A stretch of DNA of 64,000 nucleotides from Allobosea sp. WAO (GTDB taxonomy: Bacteria > Pseudomonadota > Alphaproteobacteria > Rhizobiales > Beijerinckiaceae). Every line of letters starts with the position of its first letter. The stretch's first letter is position 1. The position numbers and the translations under genes are program-made. Location of the stretch: the NCBI RefSeq assembly GCF_001509835.1, contig NZ_JXTJ01000004.1, forward strand, positions 310,001 through 374,000. The letters run 5' to 3'. Below the pieces are notes generated by a model, which saw only the letters and a list, made by a program, of their open reading frames with translations, had not been told where the DNA came from and did no database searches. This document shows positions 53,847-63,364 of the stretch, in pieces.

Positions 53847-55061
53847 TCAGGCCGCCGCCTGTTCCTGCCGGTTCGGTATCGTGGCCACCGCCTTCGCATA
53901 GGCCACGAGAAAACGCTCGATATCTGCCCCGGAGGTGGTCCATCCGAGCGAGGCGCGCAAGGCCCCCGCGCTCATGGCAGGGTCTACTCCCATGGCGGCG
54001 AGCACATGCGAGCGCTTGACCTTGCCCGAGGAGCAGGCCGAGCCCGAGGACAGGGCGACACCAGCGAGATCGAGCATGATCAGCGCCGTCTCGGCCTTGA
54101 TGCCCGGCGTGGCGAAGGCGCTGGTCCCCGGGAGCCGGGCAACCTTGCCGCCGAATACCATGGTCTTGGGCGCCAGCTTCGCGAGGCCGACCTCGAGCGC
54201 ATCACGCAGCCCGGCGAGCCTGACAGCCTCGCTCGCGAGAGCAGCCTTCGCTTCTGCGGCAGCAACGCCGAAGCCGACGATGCCGACCACGTTCTCGGTG
54301 CCGGCGCGCCAGCCGCGCTCCTGGCCACCGCCACGCATCGGCTTGTCGGCGAGCTCGAGCGCCCCGGTCCGAAAGACGATGGCGCCGACGCCCTGCGGAC
54401 CGCCGAGCTTGTGCGCCGACAGCGTCAGGATGTCGACGCCGAGCGCCTCTATGTCGATGGCGACCTTGCCGGCCGCCTGGACCGCATCGCTGTGGATCAG
54501 GGCGCCATGGCGCCGCGCGATGGCAGCCGCCTCGGCGACCGGCTGGATCACCCCGGTTTCGTTGTTGGCGAGCTGCAGCGAAACCAGCGCCCGTTCGGCA
54601 GGCCGCTCCTCGGCATGGCGGGCCAGCCGTGCCGCCAGCCAGCCAAGATCCGCCAGACCGTCGCCATCGACGGGAATTGCCTCGACGGAGCCGGCCGCAA
54701 AACGATGGCCATCGCGCACGCAAGGATGCTCGGTCGCACCATGGAGCAGGAGCGCCACCGGCGCACGCACGCAGTCGCGCCCGCCGCTGCAATCGCTCAG
54801 GCCCGGCGCCAGCACCGTCGCGTTCGCCTCGGTTCCGCCGCTGGTGAAGACGACATTCGCGGTCTTCGCCGCACACAAAGCCGCGACCTGTTCGCGCGCC
54901 GCTTCAATGGCTGCGCGCGCGGCTCGGCCCTCGCCATGCACGGAGGACGGATTGCCGGTCGTTTGCAGCGCCCGCAGCATCGCCTCCGCCACGGCCGGGC
55001 GCACCGGCGTCGTGGCGTTATGGTCGAGATAGCTCCGGTGCGTCGCGTTAAACAGCGTCAT
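53847..55061 (-). CDS. NifS/IscS-class cysteine desulfurase at the head of the suf operon
   Basis: PLP enzyme of the class I desulfurase group. The start YLDHNATTPVRPAVAEAM is the usual NifS/IscS start, and the PLP-lysine region is TLSAHKLGGPQGVGAIVF. The flexible cysteine loop is SSGSACSSGKVKRSHVL, with the catalytic Cys intact. It is 404 residues from the ATG at 55061; an open frame goes 19 codons upstream. It heads the operon where iscR or rirA is often found, and no Rrf2-type regulator gene is seen. With SufS it gives two desulfurases in one operon, a known alphaproteobacterial arrangement. Confidence 0.9.
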   Translation of the reverse strand: MTLFNATHRSYLDHNATTPVRPAVAEAMLRALQTTGNPSSVHGEGRAARAAIEAAREQVAALCAAKTANVVFTSGGTEANATVLAPGLSDCSGGRDCVRAPVALLLHGATEHPCVRDGHRFAAGSVEAIPVDGDGLADLGWLAARLARHAEERPAERALVSLQLANNETGVIQPVAEAAAIARRHGALIHSDAVQAAGKVAIDIEALGVDILTLSAHKLGGPQGVGAIVFRTGALELADKPMRGGGQERGWRAGTENVVGIVGFGVAAAEAKAALASEAVRLAGLRDALEVGLAKLAPKTMVFGGKVARLPGTSAFATPGIKAETALIMLDLAGVALSSGSACSSGKVKRSHVLAAMGVDPAMSAGALRASLGWTTSGADIERFLVAYAKAVATIPNRQEQAAA

Positions 55062-55210
55062 TGCTCCATGTCCACACGGGCCTGCCGCGGCTGCGGCACG
55101 AAATGCTTGAAACTGCACCCCTGCGCCGTGCTATAGCCGCCCGTCCGAGCCGCACGGACTGGAGCGGCAAGCGTTCACCCGCCTGCTTGTTCCCGTCCTG
55201 TTCACGGCTG

Positions 55211-55225
55211 TTAGAACCATTCTAA
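55211..55225 (-). promoter_or_regulatory. Irr-box (ICE)-like palindrome
   Basis: TTAGAA, CCA, TTCTAA: a perfect inverted repeat with a 3-base centre. It resembles the iron-control-element motif bound by Irr in Rhizobiales and overlaps the expected transcription start of the suf operon, so binding would block transcription. The match to the Irr consensus is from memory. Confidence 0.65.
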
Positions 55226-55232
55226 GCGCTTG

Positions 55233-55261
55233 ATTTAGGGCGCGAGCGGCGGGGCCGTCAA
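55233..55261 (-). promoter_or_regulatory. Predicted suf operon promoter
   Basis: On the minus strand TTGACG (55261-55256), a 17-base spacer and CTAAAT (55238-55233) form a good sigma-70-type promoter. The start point should lie near 55226, next to the Irr-box-like site, giving a leader of about 165 bases before the desulfurase ATG at 55061. Confidence 0.6.
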
Positions 55262-55342
55262 GGGCGAGCGCATGCATCGGTGGCATTCCTGCCGCTTTTG
55301 CGCGCTTGCTCCGCAGCTTTGCCCAGCAAAAGGCGAGATACG

Positions 55343-56014
55343 ATGCCCGAGGTGATTTTCAACGGACCGGCCGGCAGGATCGAAGGCCGCTACCAGCCCG
55401 CCAAGAAGCGCGGCGCGCCACTGGCCATCATCCTGCATCCGCACCCGCAGTTCGGCGGGACGATGAACAACCAGATCGTCTACAACCTGTTCTACACCTT
55501 CGTGAACCGGGGCTTCTCGGCGCTGCGCTTCAACTTCCGTGGCGTCGGCCGCAGCCAGGGGCATTTCGACCATGGCGCCGGCGAACTCTCGGACGCCGCC
55601 GCGGCGCTCGACTGGATGCAGGCGCTGAACCCCGAGGCCAAGAGCTGCTGGATCACCGGCGTCTCCTTCGGCGCCTGGATCGGCATGCAGCTCCTGATGC
55701 GTCGTCCGGAGATCGAGGGCTTCCTCTCAATCGCCGCGATGGCGAACCGCTACGACTTCTCATTCCTCGCACCCTGCCCGTCCTCCGGCCTGTTCGTGCA
55801 CGGCTCGGAGGATCGCGTCGCCCCCGTCAAGGAGGTGATGGCGGTGATCGAGAAGGTGAAGACCCAGAAGGGCATCCAGATCGAGCATGCCGTGGTCGAG
55901 GGCGCCAACCACTTCTTCGACGGCCGCGTCGATCAGCTGATGGAGCAGGTCGGCGTCTATCTCGACCGCAAGGTCGGCCCGGAAATCCTGAAGACCGAGC
56001 AGGAACAGGCCTGA
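55343..56014 (+). CDS. Alpha/beta hydrolase, probable esterase or dienelactone-type
   Basis: A 223-residue serine hydrolase of the alpha/beta fold. The oxyanion region is ILHPHPQFGGTMNNQ, the nucleophile elbow is ITGVSFGAWIGMQLLM (G-x-S-x-G around residue 108), and the catalytic His is probably in VEGANHFFDGR. A charge-relay Asp is likely in SEDRVAPVKEVM. The start ATG at 55343, with AGGCGAG before it, is preferred over the frame start at 55280. Substrate is unknown. The gene is divergent from the suf operon and shares the gap with its promoter. Confidence 0.85.
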   Translation: MPEVIFNGPAGRIEGRYQPAKKRGAPLAIILHPHPQFGGTMNNQIVYNLFYTFVNRGFSALRFNFRGVGRSQGHFDHGAGELSDAAAALDWMQALNPEAKSCWITGVSFGAWIGMQLLMRRPEIEGFLSIAAMANRYDFSFLAPCPSSGLFVHGSEDRVAPVKEVMAVIEKVKTQKGIQIEHAVVEGANHFFDGRVDQLMEQVGVYLDRKVGPEILKTEQEQA

Positions 56015-56036
56015 GATTTCGCCTATCGGCTTCGAA

Positions 56037-56137
56037 CCGTCATGCTCGCCCTTGGGGGCGAGCATCCACGTCTTGAACACGGCGCTCGATCAGTGAAGTG
56101 AAGACGTGGATGGCCGGGACAAGCCCGACCATGACGG
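56037..56137. repeat. Inverted pair of dispersed repeat elements before tyrS
   Basis: The left arm (56037-56074) reads CCGTCATGCTCGCCC and ends in CATCCACGTCTT. The right arm (56101-56137) begins AAGACGTGGATGGCCG and ends CCATGACGG, its near reverse complement. The spacer is about 26 bases. The GACGTGGATGGCCGGGACAA sequence is a familiar intergenic repeat in Rhizobiales. It lies in the tyrS leader. Confidence 0.8.
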
Positions 56138-56163
56138 CAAACCGTCAAACCATCGAGTCCACC

Positions 56164-57405
56164 ATGACCACCTTTAAGTCCGACTTCCTGCGCACCCTCG
56201 ACGAGCGCGGCTTCATCCACCAGATCTCAGACCCGGAAGGGTTGGATCAGGCGGCGCTGAAGGGGCCCATCTCGGCCTATATCGGCTACGACGCGACGGC
56301 GACCTCGCTGCATGTCGGCCATCTCATGCAGATCATGATGCTGCACTGGATGCAGGAGACCGGCCACAAGCCGATCGCGCTGATGGGCGGCGGCACCACC
56401 ATGGTCGGCGACCCATCCTTCAAGGACGAGGCGCGCAAGCTCCTGACCCAGGAGACGATCGAGCAGAACCTTGCGGGCATCCGCTCGGTGTTCTCGAACT
56501 ATCTCGACTTCTCCGGCCCGGCGACGATGATGAACAACGCCGACTGGCTGCTCGGGCTGAACTATCTCGAATTCCTGCGCGATGTCGGCCGGCACTTCTC
56601 GGTCAACCGCATGCTGTCCTTCGACAGCGTCAAGACGAGGCTCGACCGCGAGCAGTCGCTGTCCTTCCTCGAATTCAACTACATGATCCTGCAGGCTTAC
56701 GACTTCGTCGAGCTCAACAAGCGCACCGGCTGCATCCTGCAGATGGGCGGCTCCGACCAGTGGGGCAACATCGTCAACGGTATCGATCTCGGCCATCGCA
56801 TGTCGGACGTGCAGCTCTACGCGCTGACCTCGCCGCTGCTGACCACCGCCTCGGGCAACAAGATGGGCAAGACCGCCTCCGGCGCCGTCTGGCTCGACGC
56901 CAAGCTGCTGCCGGTCTTCGAGTTCTGGCAGTACTGGCGCAATACCGAGGACGCCGATGTCGGCCGCTTCCTGAAGCTCTTCACCAAGCTGCCCATGGCC
57001 GAGATCGCCCGGCTGGCAGCCCTGGGCGGGGCCGAGATCAACGAGGCCAAGAAGGTGCTCGCGACCGAGGTCACGGCGCTGCTGCACGGCAGGCAGGCGG
57101 CGGAAGCCGCGGCCGAGACCGCGCGCAAGACCTTCGAAGAAGGCGAGACCGCTCAAGATCTGCCGAGCGTCGAACTGCCGAAGGCGCAGTTCGAGGCCGG
57201 GCTCGGCGTGCTCAGTGCCTTCGTCAGCGCCGGCCTCGTGCCCTCGACCGGCGAGGCCCGCCGCCAGATCAAGGCCGGCGGCCTGCGCGTCAACGACCAG
57301 ATCGTCACCGACGAGCGCGCCAGCCTCGGCCTCTTGGACCTGACGGACGGCACCGCCAAGCTCTCCTTCGGCAAGAAGAAGCACATCCTGCTGCGGGCCG
57401 TCTGA
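56164..57405 (+). CDS. tyrS: Tyrosyl-tRNA synthetase
   Basis: Class I aminoacyl-tRNA synthetase. The HIGH-type motif is [10 protein letters not shown] near residue 48, and the KMSKS motif is KMGKTASG near residue 235, a known variant. The C-terminal S4 RNA-binding domain is seen in [15 protein letters not shown]. It is 413 residues from [16 protein letters not shown]; the upstream frame to 56098 lies in the repeat and is rejected. The protein is intact. Confidence 0.96.
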   Translation: MTTFKSDFLRTLDERGFIHQISDPEGLDQAALKGPISAYIGYDATATSLHVGHLMQIMMLHWMQETGHKPIALMGGGTTMVGDPSFKDEARKLLTQETIEQNLAGIRSVFSNYLDFSGPATMMNNADWLLGLNYLEFLRDVGRHFSVNRMLSFDSVKTRLDREQSLSFLEFNYMILQAYDFVELNKRTGCILQMGGSDQWGNIVNGIDLGHRMSDVQLYALTSPLLTTASGNKMGKTASGAVWLDAKLLPVFEFWQYWRNTEDADVGRFLKLFTKLPMAEIARLAALGGAEINEAKKVLATEVTALLHGRQAAEAAAETARKTFEEGETAQDLPSVELPKAQFEAGLGVLSAFVSAGLVPSTGEARRQIKAGGLRVNDQIVTDERASLGLLDLTDGTAKLSFGKKKHILLRAV

Positions 57406-57419
57406 CTGCCCAATGCGAA

Positions 57420-57444
57420 GCCCGGGCAGCGTCCCTGCCCGGGC
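57420..57444 (+). terminator. Hairpin after tyrS
   Basis: Arms GCCCGGGCAG and CTGCCCGGGC pair perfectly across a five-base loop, 15 bases after the tyrS stop. No T run follows, so termination would be weak or Rho-assisted. The rest of the 190-base gap shows no gene. Confidence 0.5.
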
Positions 57445-57595
57445 GAATCGAAATCTCAGGAACTCACGACAAACGACTGAGAAAACTCACAGTTTCGACC
57501 AGAGATTGCCGGGGTCATTCCCGTTGCCGCAAAACCGGCGACGCACGAGCCAGCCGCCGCTCCTCCACGAACTGCGAGCGGCCGCATCCTGAGCC

Positions 57596-60500
57596 TCAGC
57601 GCTCAGCCGTATCGGGGACCTTGCCCTGCGGTCGCTGCTCGAGCGGGCCGCCGCCAAGCGGATCGATGAAGCGGCGCAGGATGCCGGGCGCGATCGCCGA
57701 GAGCGGATTGACCGTCATGGTCGGCGCCGTCGCCGAGCCCGAGACGCGGAAATTCACCGCGAACAGCCCGCCATACTGGCCGCCGCCGAGAATCATCCCG
57801 ACCACCGGAACCTGCGCGAAAGCATTGTTGAGCGCATAGCCCGGCACGAACGTACCGCCGATATCGACCCGGTCGCGGCCGTAATCGACATTGCCCTGCA
57901 AGGTGAAGCCGACCTGCTGGCCCCAGATCACCGCCTCGCTGATGTCGATGCGGCTGGCACTGCGGGTGAACTCGGCCCGCATCTTGGTGAAGGCGACCTC
58001 GCTGACGTCGATGCGCTGCGGGATCGGCGCGCCATTGCGATCGAGCGCGCTCGGGGCGGTCGTGCTCTGCGCCCCGACGACGCGGCGCAATGCCGGCTCG
58101 TCGCGCACAGTGAAATTCCGCAGCAGCACCTCACCGTCCTGGCGGACATCGCCCGCCCCAAGGCGCAGGACGAGATCGCCACCGTGAGCGCGACGGTAGA
58201 GGTCGAAGAATCGCAGCGTCGCACCGCCATTCTCCGATTGAAGCACCAGCGGTCCGGCCCCCTCGCCCTGCCGCGCCTGCTTGATCGAGAGGTCGGCCCG
58301 CCCGATCCGGCCGGTGTAATTGATCGATCGGACGACGCCGCCACGTCGCGACAGCTTGAGCTGCGAGTTGCCGAGCGCCTCGTTGTTGAAGCCGGTCAGG
58401 ATCGGCACGTCGAGATCGAGCTCGTAATCGGGGCCGGCTGGCGCCGCGCCACGGGCGCCGCGCGTCGGTGCCGCCGGCGCGCTCATCAGGTCACGGATGA
58501 AGGGGCGGACATCGAGCACGGCGCCGCGCACGGAGAGCTTCGTCACCGCCCCGTCGCGGGAAATCTCGACCTTGTTCAGATTATCGCCCGGAGAGAGCCT
58601 GAGCTGCGACAGGCTGGCGCTTTCGAAGGCGTTCTGCTTGTTCAGTGAAACCCGGCCCTTCACCAGGATCGGGGCGCTGTCGATGGTCAGATCCTCGAAA
58701 TCCGGCCCGTCCGCATCCGCCACGTAAGTGAAGACCGCCCGGCCGGCCCGGCCGGCCGGCTTGCCTAGGCCGGGAATGGGGCTGTCGATCGCCGCGCGCG
58801 CCAGGTCGATCTCGACGCGTGGCGGCGCCTCCGGCGTCTTACCGAGCGTCTTGATCACCTTGACCTGAAGCACCCCGTTGATGCCGGCTTCCGGGCCGAT
58901 ACCGCGGCGCTGGCGGGCGGCGTTGTCGAGCGTCAGCGAAACCGTCGCCTCGCCCTGCCCCTTGGCGTTCTGGCGCAATTCGATCGGCCCACGATCGCCG
59001 CCGATGCGGCCTTCGCCCTTGATCGACAGCTGGCCACGGTCGTAGTTCAGCGTGAGATTGGCGCCGTCCAGCTTCTCGTTGCCGAGCAGCGTGTCCGACG
59101 CGACGCCGGTCAGCGTACCGTTGCTCTGGATCACCACGTCGGCAAAGCTCAGATCGTTCACCAGCGGCAGCGAGATCTGGTTCTTCAACTCACTCGTCCC
59201 GCGCAGCGATGCCGGATCGATCTGCAGCGGCGAGAACTCCTTGAGCGCCGGAAATCCGAACAGCGAGAGCAATGCGTCCATCGAGCCGGTCGAGCGGAAA
59301 CCGATCCGTGCCAGCGCTCGATCGGCCCAGCTGTCCGTCATCGTGAAGCTGCCCTCGTCCAGCATCAGCTTGCGGCCATTGCCGAGATCGGCCGCCGCCT
59401 GAGCGATGCCGAGCTGCACCGTGCGACCGGTAATCGTGCCGGCGACGCTGGCATCGACCAGCGGAGGCAAGCCGGGGCTCGGCAGGAAACGGACCTGCGA
59501 GCCCTTGAGCACCACGGTGATGGCATCGTCGTCCATGCCCTGGCCGCCATGCAGGCGCGCATTGGCCTCAGGAGACATCGCAAGATCGACCGTGATCTCC
59601 TCGACCCGTCCGCCGAGGATCTGCCGGCTCAGGGTCGCATGCAGATCGGGCGAGGTCACAGCCGGCCAGACAGCGAGCGCAGCGCGCATGTCGGAATTGA
59701 CGGCCCTGATCTTGAACTGATGCGAATTGCGCTCGCCGATGCGGCGGGCGGCCCCGGAGCCCTCAGCATCGATCAGCGGTCCCTTGACGACGAGCTGCTC
59801 GATCCGGACTTCGCCGGCGGCAGGCTCGACCTCAAAGGCGGCCCGAAGCTTGTCGACTGCGACCGGTGCATCATGGTCGACGCCGGCGACCTGCCCGGCC
59901 CCCTCGAAGCCGACCTTCCAGACCCCGCCCTCCTCGCGCGCCTGCCCACGCCCGATCAGCTTCGTCGCCCCCGCCTCGATCTCGGCCGTGGCGATGCGTA
60001 CGGTCTTGAGGCCGTCCTCGCTGTCGAAATCGAGGCGTGCGCCCTGAATCTCGAGCGGCTCGAGCGCTGCGCTGCGGAGATTGACGACTCCAGGCGCGAC
60101 ATTCAGCCCGGCCGCGATCTTGCGAGCCCCGTCCGGCATCTGGGTCAGAGAGATCTTGCCGCTGAGCGCCAGCCCGTCGAGCGCGACAGTCGCGTTGCCG
60201 AAGGCGAGGGCCACCGCCTCCGACGGCTCGAAACGCCGGATATCGATGCTCGCCCGGCGGGTACCGTCGGGACTGCTCGACAGATCGAGGGTGACATCCT
60301 TCCAGCGCGACCCGGTGCGTCCCCGCGCCGCGAGCCTGGTCAGCCCGCCGCCAAGCCGCTCCAGCCTGACCTCGACATCTTCGAGCCCAGCCTTCTGGCG
60401 TCCGGAAGGGTCGATCAGCGTGACCCGCGCGCCGCCCATGCCGGCCTGCTCGAGCGAGCCGAGCAGGCCGTCACCCTCGGCGAGCGCGCCGATCGCGTTC

Positions 60501-61066
60501 ATCACGCCGGTGAAGGCATTCCAGTCTGCGGGATCGCCGACGACCGGCGCATTGGGCAGTGGCACGGCTTGGGCGCCCTGCTCCAGCAGCAGTGCACCGT
60601 CCTGGGTGACGCCGAGACGGATATTGACGCCGCGTAGATCAAGGGAAACCAGCTTGATCTCGCCGCGCAGCAGCGCGAACGGCTCATAGCCGAGCACGGC
60701 CTCCGGCGCCCTGAAGGAAGCGCCGCCCGAATGACGGAACGAGACCTGCTGGACCCGCAGCCGCGAACGGCCATCGACACGGTCGAGCCCGGCCTGCTCG
60801 ACCTCGACTTTCCAGTTCGGGCCGAGCCTTTCTTCGATGGCGTTTGAAATCCGGCCTTCCAGTCCCGAGAGCGGAATGAAACCGCTGACGAGCAGGGCGC
60901 CGGCCGCCAGGCTCAGCGTCACGACAGCTACGACAATAGCGACGCCGATCGTGACCACGCCCTTCCAGGCGCGCTTTGCCACCGCGGCGGGGTCACAGGC
61001 TTCCGCTTGCGTCGGAGCAGGCGCCGCGGCGATCGGCGCCGGAGTGTTCCTGTTGTCCTCGGTCAA
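57596..61066 (-). CDS. Large AsmA-like/DUF3971 envelope protein
   Basis: A 1156-residue protein with an N-terminal membrane helix (about residues 37-65, VVTLSLAAGALLVSGFIPL) and a long periplasmic region of repeated beta-strand units. The DUF3971-like part includes LVSLDLRGVNIRLGVTQDG. The C-terminal AsmA-like end has ALNNAFAQVPVVGMILGG and GLFAVNFRVSGSATAPTMTV. Relatives of this type move phospholipids between the membranes. The start codon read here is TTG; no better in-frame start is seen. It is divergent from the peroxiredoxin gene. The DUF number is from memory. Confidence 0.85.
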   Translation of the reverse strand: MTEDNRNTPAPIAAAPAPTQAEACDPAAVAKRAWKGVVTIGVAIVVAVVTLSLAAGALLVSGFIPLSGLEGRISNAIEERLGPNWKVEVEQAGLDRVDGRSRLRVQQVSFRHSGGASFRAPEAVLGYEPFALLRGEIKLVSLDLRGVNIRLGVTQDGALLLEQGAQAVPLPNAPVVGDPADWNAFTGVMNAIGALAEGDGLLGSLEQAGMGGARVTLIDPSGRQKAGLEDVEVRLERLGGGLTRLAARGRTGSRWKDVTLDLSSSPDGTRRASIDIRRFEPSEAVALAFGNATVALDGLALSGKISLTQMPDGARKIAAGLNVAPGVVNLRSAALEPLEIQGARLDFDSEDGLKTVRIATAEIEAGATKLIGRGQAREEGGVWKVGFEGAGQVAGVDHDAPVAVDKLRAAFEVEPAAGEVRIEQLVVKGPLIDAEGSGAARRIGERNSHQFKIRAVNSDMRAALAVWPAVTSPDLHATLSRQILGGRVEEITVDLAMSPEANARLHGGQGMDDDAITVVLKGSQVRFLPSPGLPPLVDASVAGTITGRTVQLGIAQAAADLGNGRKLMLDEGSFTMTDSWADRALARIGFRSTGSMDALLSLFGFPALKEFSPLQIDPASLRGTSELKNQISLPLVNDLSFADVVIQSNGTLTGVASDTLLGNEKLDGANLTLNYDRGQLSIKGEGRIGGDRGPIELRQNAKGQGEATVSLTLDNAARQRRGIGPEAGINGVLQVKVIKTLGKTPEAPPRVEIDLARAAIDSPIPGLGKPAGRAGRAVFTYVADADGPDFEDLTIDSAPILVKGRVSLNKQNAFESASLSQLRLSPGDNLNKVEISRDGAVTKLSVRGAVLDVRPFIRDLMSAPAAPTRGARGAAPAGPDYELDLDVPILTGFNNEALGNSQLKLSRRGGVVRSINYTGRIGRADLSIKQARQGEGAGPLVLQSENGGATLRFFDLYRRAHGGDLVLRLGAGDVRQDGEVLLRNFTVRDEPALRRVVGAQSTTAPSALDRNGAPIPQRIDVSEVAFTKMRAEFTRSASRIDISEAVIWGQQVGFTLQGNVDYGRDRVDIGGTFVPGYALNNAFAQVPVVGMILGGGQYGGLFAVNFRVSGSATAPTMTVNPLSAIAPGILRRFIDPLGGGPLEQRPQGKVPDTAER

Positions 61067-61275
61067 GAAGGATTCGCTTCATGTCTTGCGGTTGAAAGGC
61101 CCGGCATCCGGTCAAACGCCCTTCCGGCACAATGCGCGCGACCGCCCGACGGGTACAGCCCGCGACAAAGTAACCGATTCTCCGGCCGCATGTTCCTGCT
61201 CTCTGGCCTCAGCCGGCTCAGCGTCCTATGGCTCGCCAGCCCATGCGGCGCGATATCGACCAAAGGAAGGCAGAC

Positions 61276-61740
61276 ATGGCCCTGAACGAAGGCAGCTTCG
61301 CCCCAGACTTCACCTTGCCGAAGGACGGCGGCGGCACTGTGACGCTCTCGGAGCTGAGAGGCGGCAAGGTCGTGCTCTACGCCTACCCCAAGGACGACAC
61401 CCAGAGCTGCACGCTCGAAGCGACCGCCTTTAACGGCCTGCGCAAGGCTTTCGCCGCCGCCGGAACGCGAATCATCGGCGTCTCGCCCGATTCGGTCGCC
61501 AGGCACGACCGCTTCAAGCAGAAATATGACCTGGAGATCGATCTCCTCGCGGACGAGAACCGCCAGATGATCGAAGCCTATGGCCTGTGGGTCGAAAAGA
61601 GCATGTATGGCCGCACCTATATGGGAGTGGAGCGCACCACCTTCCTGATCGATGCTTACGGCAAGATTGCCCGGATCTGGCGCAAGGTGAAGGTGAAGGG
61701 CCACGCCGAAGAGGTGCTTCTGGCCGCCGAAACCCTCTAA
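61276..61740 (+). CDS. bcp: Peroxiredoxin of the Bcp/PrxQ type
   Basis: A 154-residue thiol peroxidase. The active site is seen in LYAYPKDDTQSCTLEATAF, where Cys is the peroxidatic residue. The Cys five residues further on, usual in Bcp, is Thr here, so a separate resolving Cys is missing. FKQKYDLEIDLLADENRQMI and VERTTFLIDAYGKIARIW are family blocks. The ATG at 61276 has GGAAGG before it and is preferred to the frame start at 61228. It is divergent from the AsmA-like gene and followed by a terminator. Confidence 0.9.
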   Translation: MALNEGSFAPDFTLPKDGGGTVTLSELRGGKVVLYAYPKDDTQSCTLEATAFNGLRKAFAAAGTRIIGVSPDSVARHDRFKQKYDLEIDLLADENRQMIEAYGLWVEKSMYGRTYMGVERTTFLIDAYGKIARIWRKVKVKGHAEEVLLAAETL

Positions 61741-61762
61741 ACCGCGAAAAGGGCGCGGTTTT
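61739..61762 (+). terminator. Terminator overlapping the bcp stop
   Basis: AAACCGCG pairs with CGCGGTTT across AAAAGGG, and TTTT ends the stem region. It begins at the last bases of the bcp stop codon. Confidence 0.55.
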
Positions 61763-61836
61763 CGGGGTCGCTTTGCGATTGATTAACCCTAACAGGGTCT
61801 AATCGGATCATCGCAGCGTCACAGTCGGTATTGCGT

Positions 61837-63165
61837 ATGACACTCCCCGATTCCGCGGACCACCCCCGCGCGCCGGCACTCGCCGTGACCGGCATCCTCG
61901 CCCGTCGCAGTTTCGCCATCCGCCGTTCGACGGCGCTACTGGGGCTCTCGCTGCTCGGCCTGACCACGGCCTGGAGCGGCGCGACCACTTGGTACATCCT
62001 GCGCAAGGATGATCTCGCCGCCCGGCTGATCAACCGCGAAACCTCCAGGCAATACGCCTATGAGGACCGCATCGCGGCCCTGCGCGCCGATATCGACCGG
62101 CTCGCCAGCCGCGCCCTGCTCGACCAGGACGGCGTCGAAGCCCGCGTCGGCGAGATCGCCATGCGCCAGGCCGAGCTCGAATCGAAGCAGGCGCTGGTCA
62201 GCGCCGTCACCGAGACCCTGAAGGCCAACGGCATCGGCATCACGCAGGCCTCGAAGTCCGCCGCGGGGCCGCGCCTGATCAAGCCGGAAGCGCCGACCCG
62301 GGCCTCCAGCGTCAGCAGCTTCGCACCGCTCGGCCCATCCAAGCCGACCCCGGCACCCGATACCCCCCTGCTTCGCGGCGCCGAAGATCGCAATGCCGGC
62401 CCATGGCAGTCCGGCGAGGCACCGGAGCCGGTGTCGCCGGCGCAGCGCGTCGCCGAAGCGCTGGAACAGCTCGATCAGGCGATCGACCAGACCGGCTCGT
62501 CCCAGCTCGGCACGCTCCGCAACATCGACCGCAGCCTCGGCGAAACCCAGAAGACGCTGCGCTCGGCGCTCGCGGAAACCGGCCTCGACACCGACCGCCT
62601 CGCGGCCACCACGAGCATTGCCAAGGGCGTTGGCGGCCCCTTCGTTCCGATCAAGATCGACCCCGCCGCCGGCCCGTTCGAGGCGACGCTACACAGCCTG
62701 CAGCCGCGCATCGCCGCGGTGTCGCGCCTGCGCGAGCTCGCGCTGCAATTGCCGCTGCGCCGCCCGCTCCAGGGCGAGATCGACATGAGTTCGAACTACG
62801 GCTACCGCGTCGACCCGTTCACTCGCGGCCCGGCCATGCATACCGGAATGGATCTGCGCGCCGAGACCGGAACGCCGGTCCGCGCCACCGCCGCGGGCAA
62901 GGTCGTGACCGCCGAATATTCCGGCGGCTATGGCAACATGGTCGAGATCGAACATCCCGGCGGCATCAGCACCCGCTACGCCCATATGTCGGCGATCCTG
63001 GTTTCCGTAGGCCAGAACGTCAGCGCTGGCACCCTGGTCGGCCGCGTCGGCTCGACCGGCCGCTCGACGGGCCCGCATCTTCACTACGAGACCCGCATCG
63101 ACGGCGACACGCTGGATCCGATCCGCTTCCTGCGCGCCGGAGACAAGCTCGCCGGCCAGCTCTGA
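61837..63165 (+). CDS. Membrane-anchored M23 (LytM-type) peptidase, paralogue
   Basis: A 442-residue protein with a membrane helix at about residues 32-55 (TALLGLSLLGLTTAWSG) and a coiled coil (EDRIAALRADIDRLASR). The C-terminal LytM domain has zinc-ligand motifs MHTGMD and GPHLHYET. It matches the peptidase at 9692-11032 in domain order and at GRVGSTGRSTGPHLHYET, so the two are paralogues. A TTG at 61831 would add two residues. All catalytic residues are present. It is followed by a large hairpin. Confidence 0.87.
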   Translation: MTLPDSADHPRAPALAVTGILARRSFAIRRSTALLGLSLLGLTTAWSGATTWYILRKDDLAARLINRETSRQYAYEDRIAALRADIDRLASRALLDQDGVEARVGEIAMRQAELESKQALVSAVTETLKANGIGITQASKSAAGPRLIKPEAPTRASSVSSFAPLGPSKPTPAPDTPLLRGAEDRNAGPWQSGEAPEPVSPAQRVAEALEQLDQAIDQTGSSQLGTLRNIDRSLGETQKTLRSALAETGLDTDRLAATTSIAKGVGGPFVPIKIDPAAGPFEATLHSLQPRIAAVSRLRELALQLPLRRPLQGEIDMSSNYGYRVDPFTRGPAMHTGMDLRAETGTPVRATAAGKVVTAEYSGGYGNMVEIEHPGGISTRYAHMSAILVSVGQNVSAGTLVGRVGSTGRSTGPHLHYETRIDGDTLDPIRFLRAGDKLAGQL

Positions 63166-63228
63166 CGGGCAAGCAAAAGCCCCGCGAAGTCTTCCGCCCC
63201 AAGGACAGGACTTCCTCGCGAAGATCTT

Positions 63229-63267
63229 AATCAGCCTCCTGAAGAAAGAACCTTCAGGAGGCTGATT
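63229..63267. terminator. Strong hairpin between convergent genes
   Basis: A 16-base perfect stem (AATCAGCCTCCTGAAG arms) with a 7-base loop. A shorter GATTC/GAATC stem adjoins it. No long T run follows on either strand, but its location between the M23 gene and the SGNH-type gene suggests a two-way terminator. Confidence 0.55.
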
Positions 63268-63364
63268 TGATTCGAGAATCCCGCATCCCGTGGAAAAGCC
63301 GGACCGCCGTTCGAAGCGCCGCGGCTCGCTTCCTGGCCGTCCCGCAGGATTTCGGCCAAGCGCG

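Noticed and set aside
56858-56880. TyrS with a broken KMSKS motif
   Set aside because: KMGKT is a known functional variant and the rest of the enzyme is normal.
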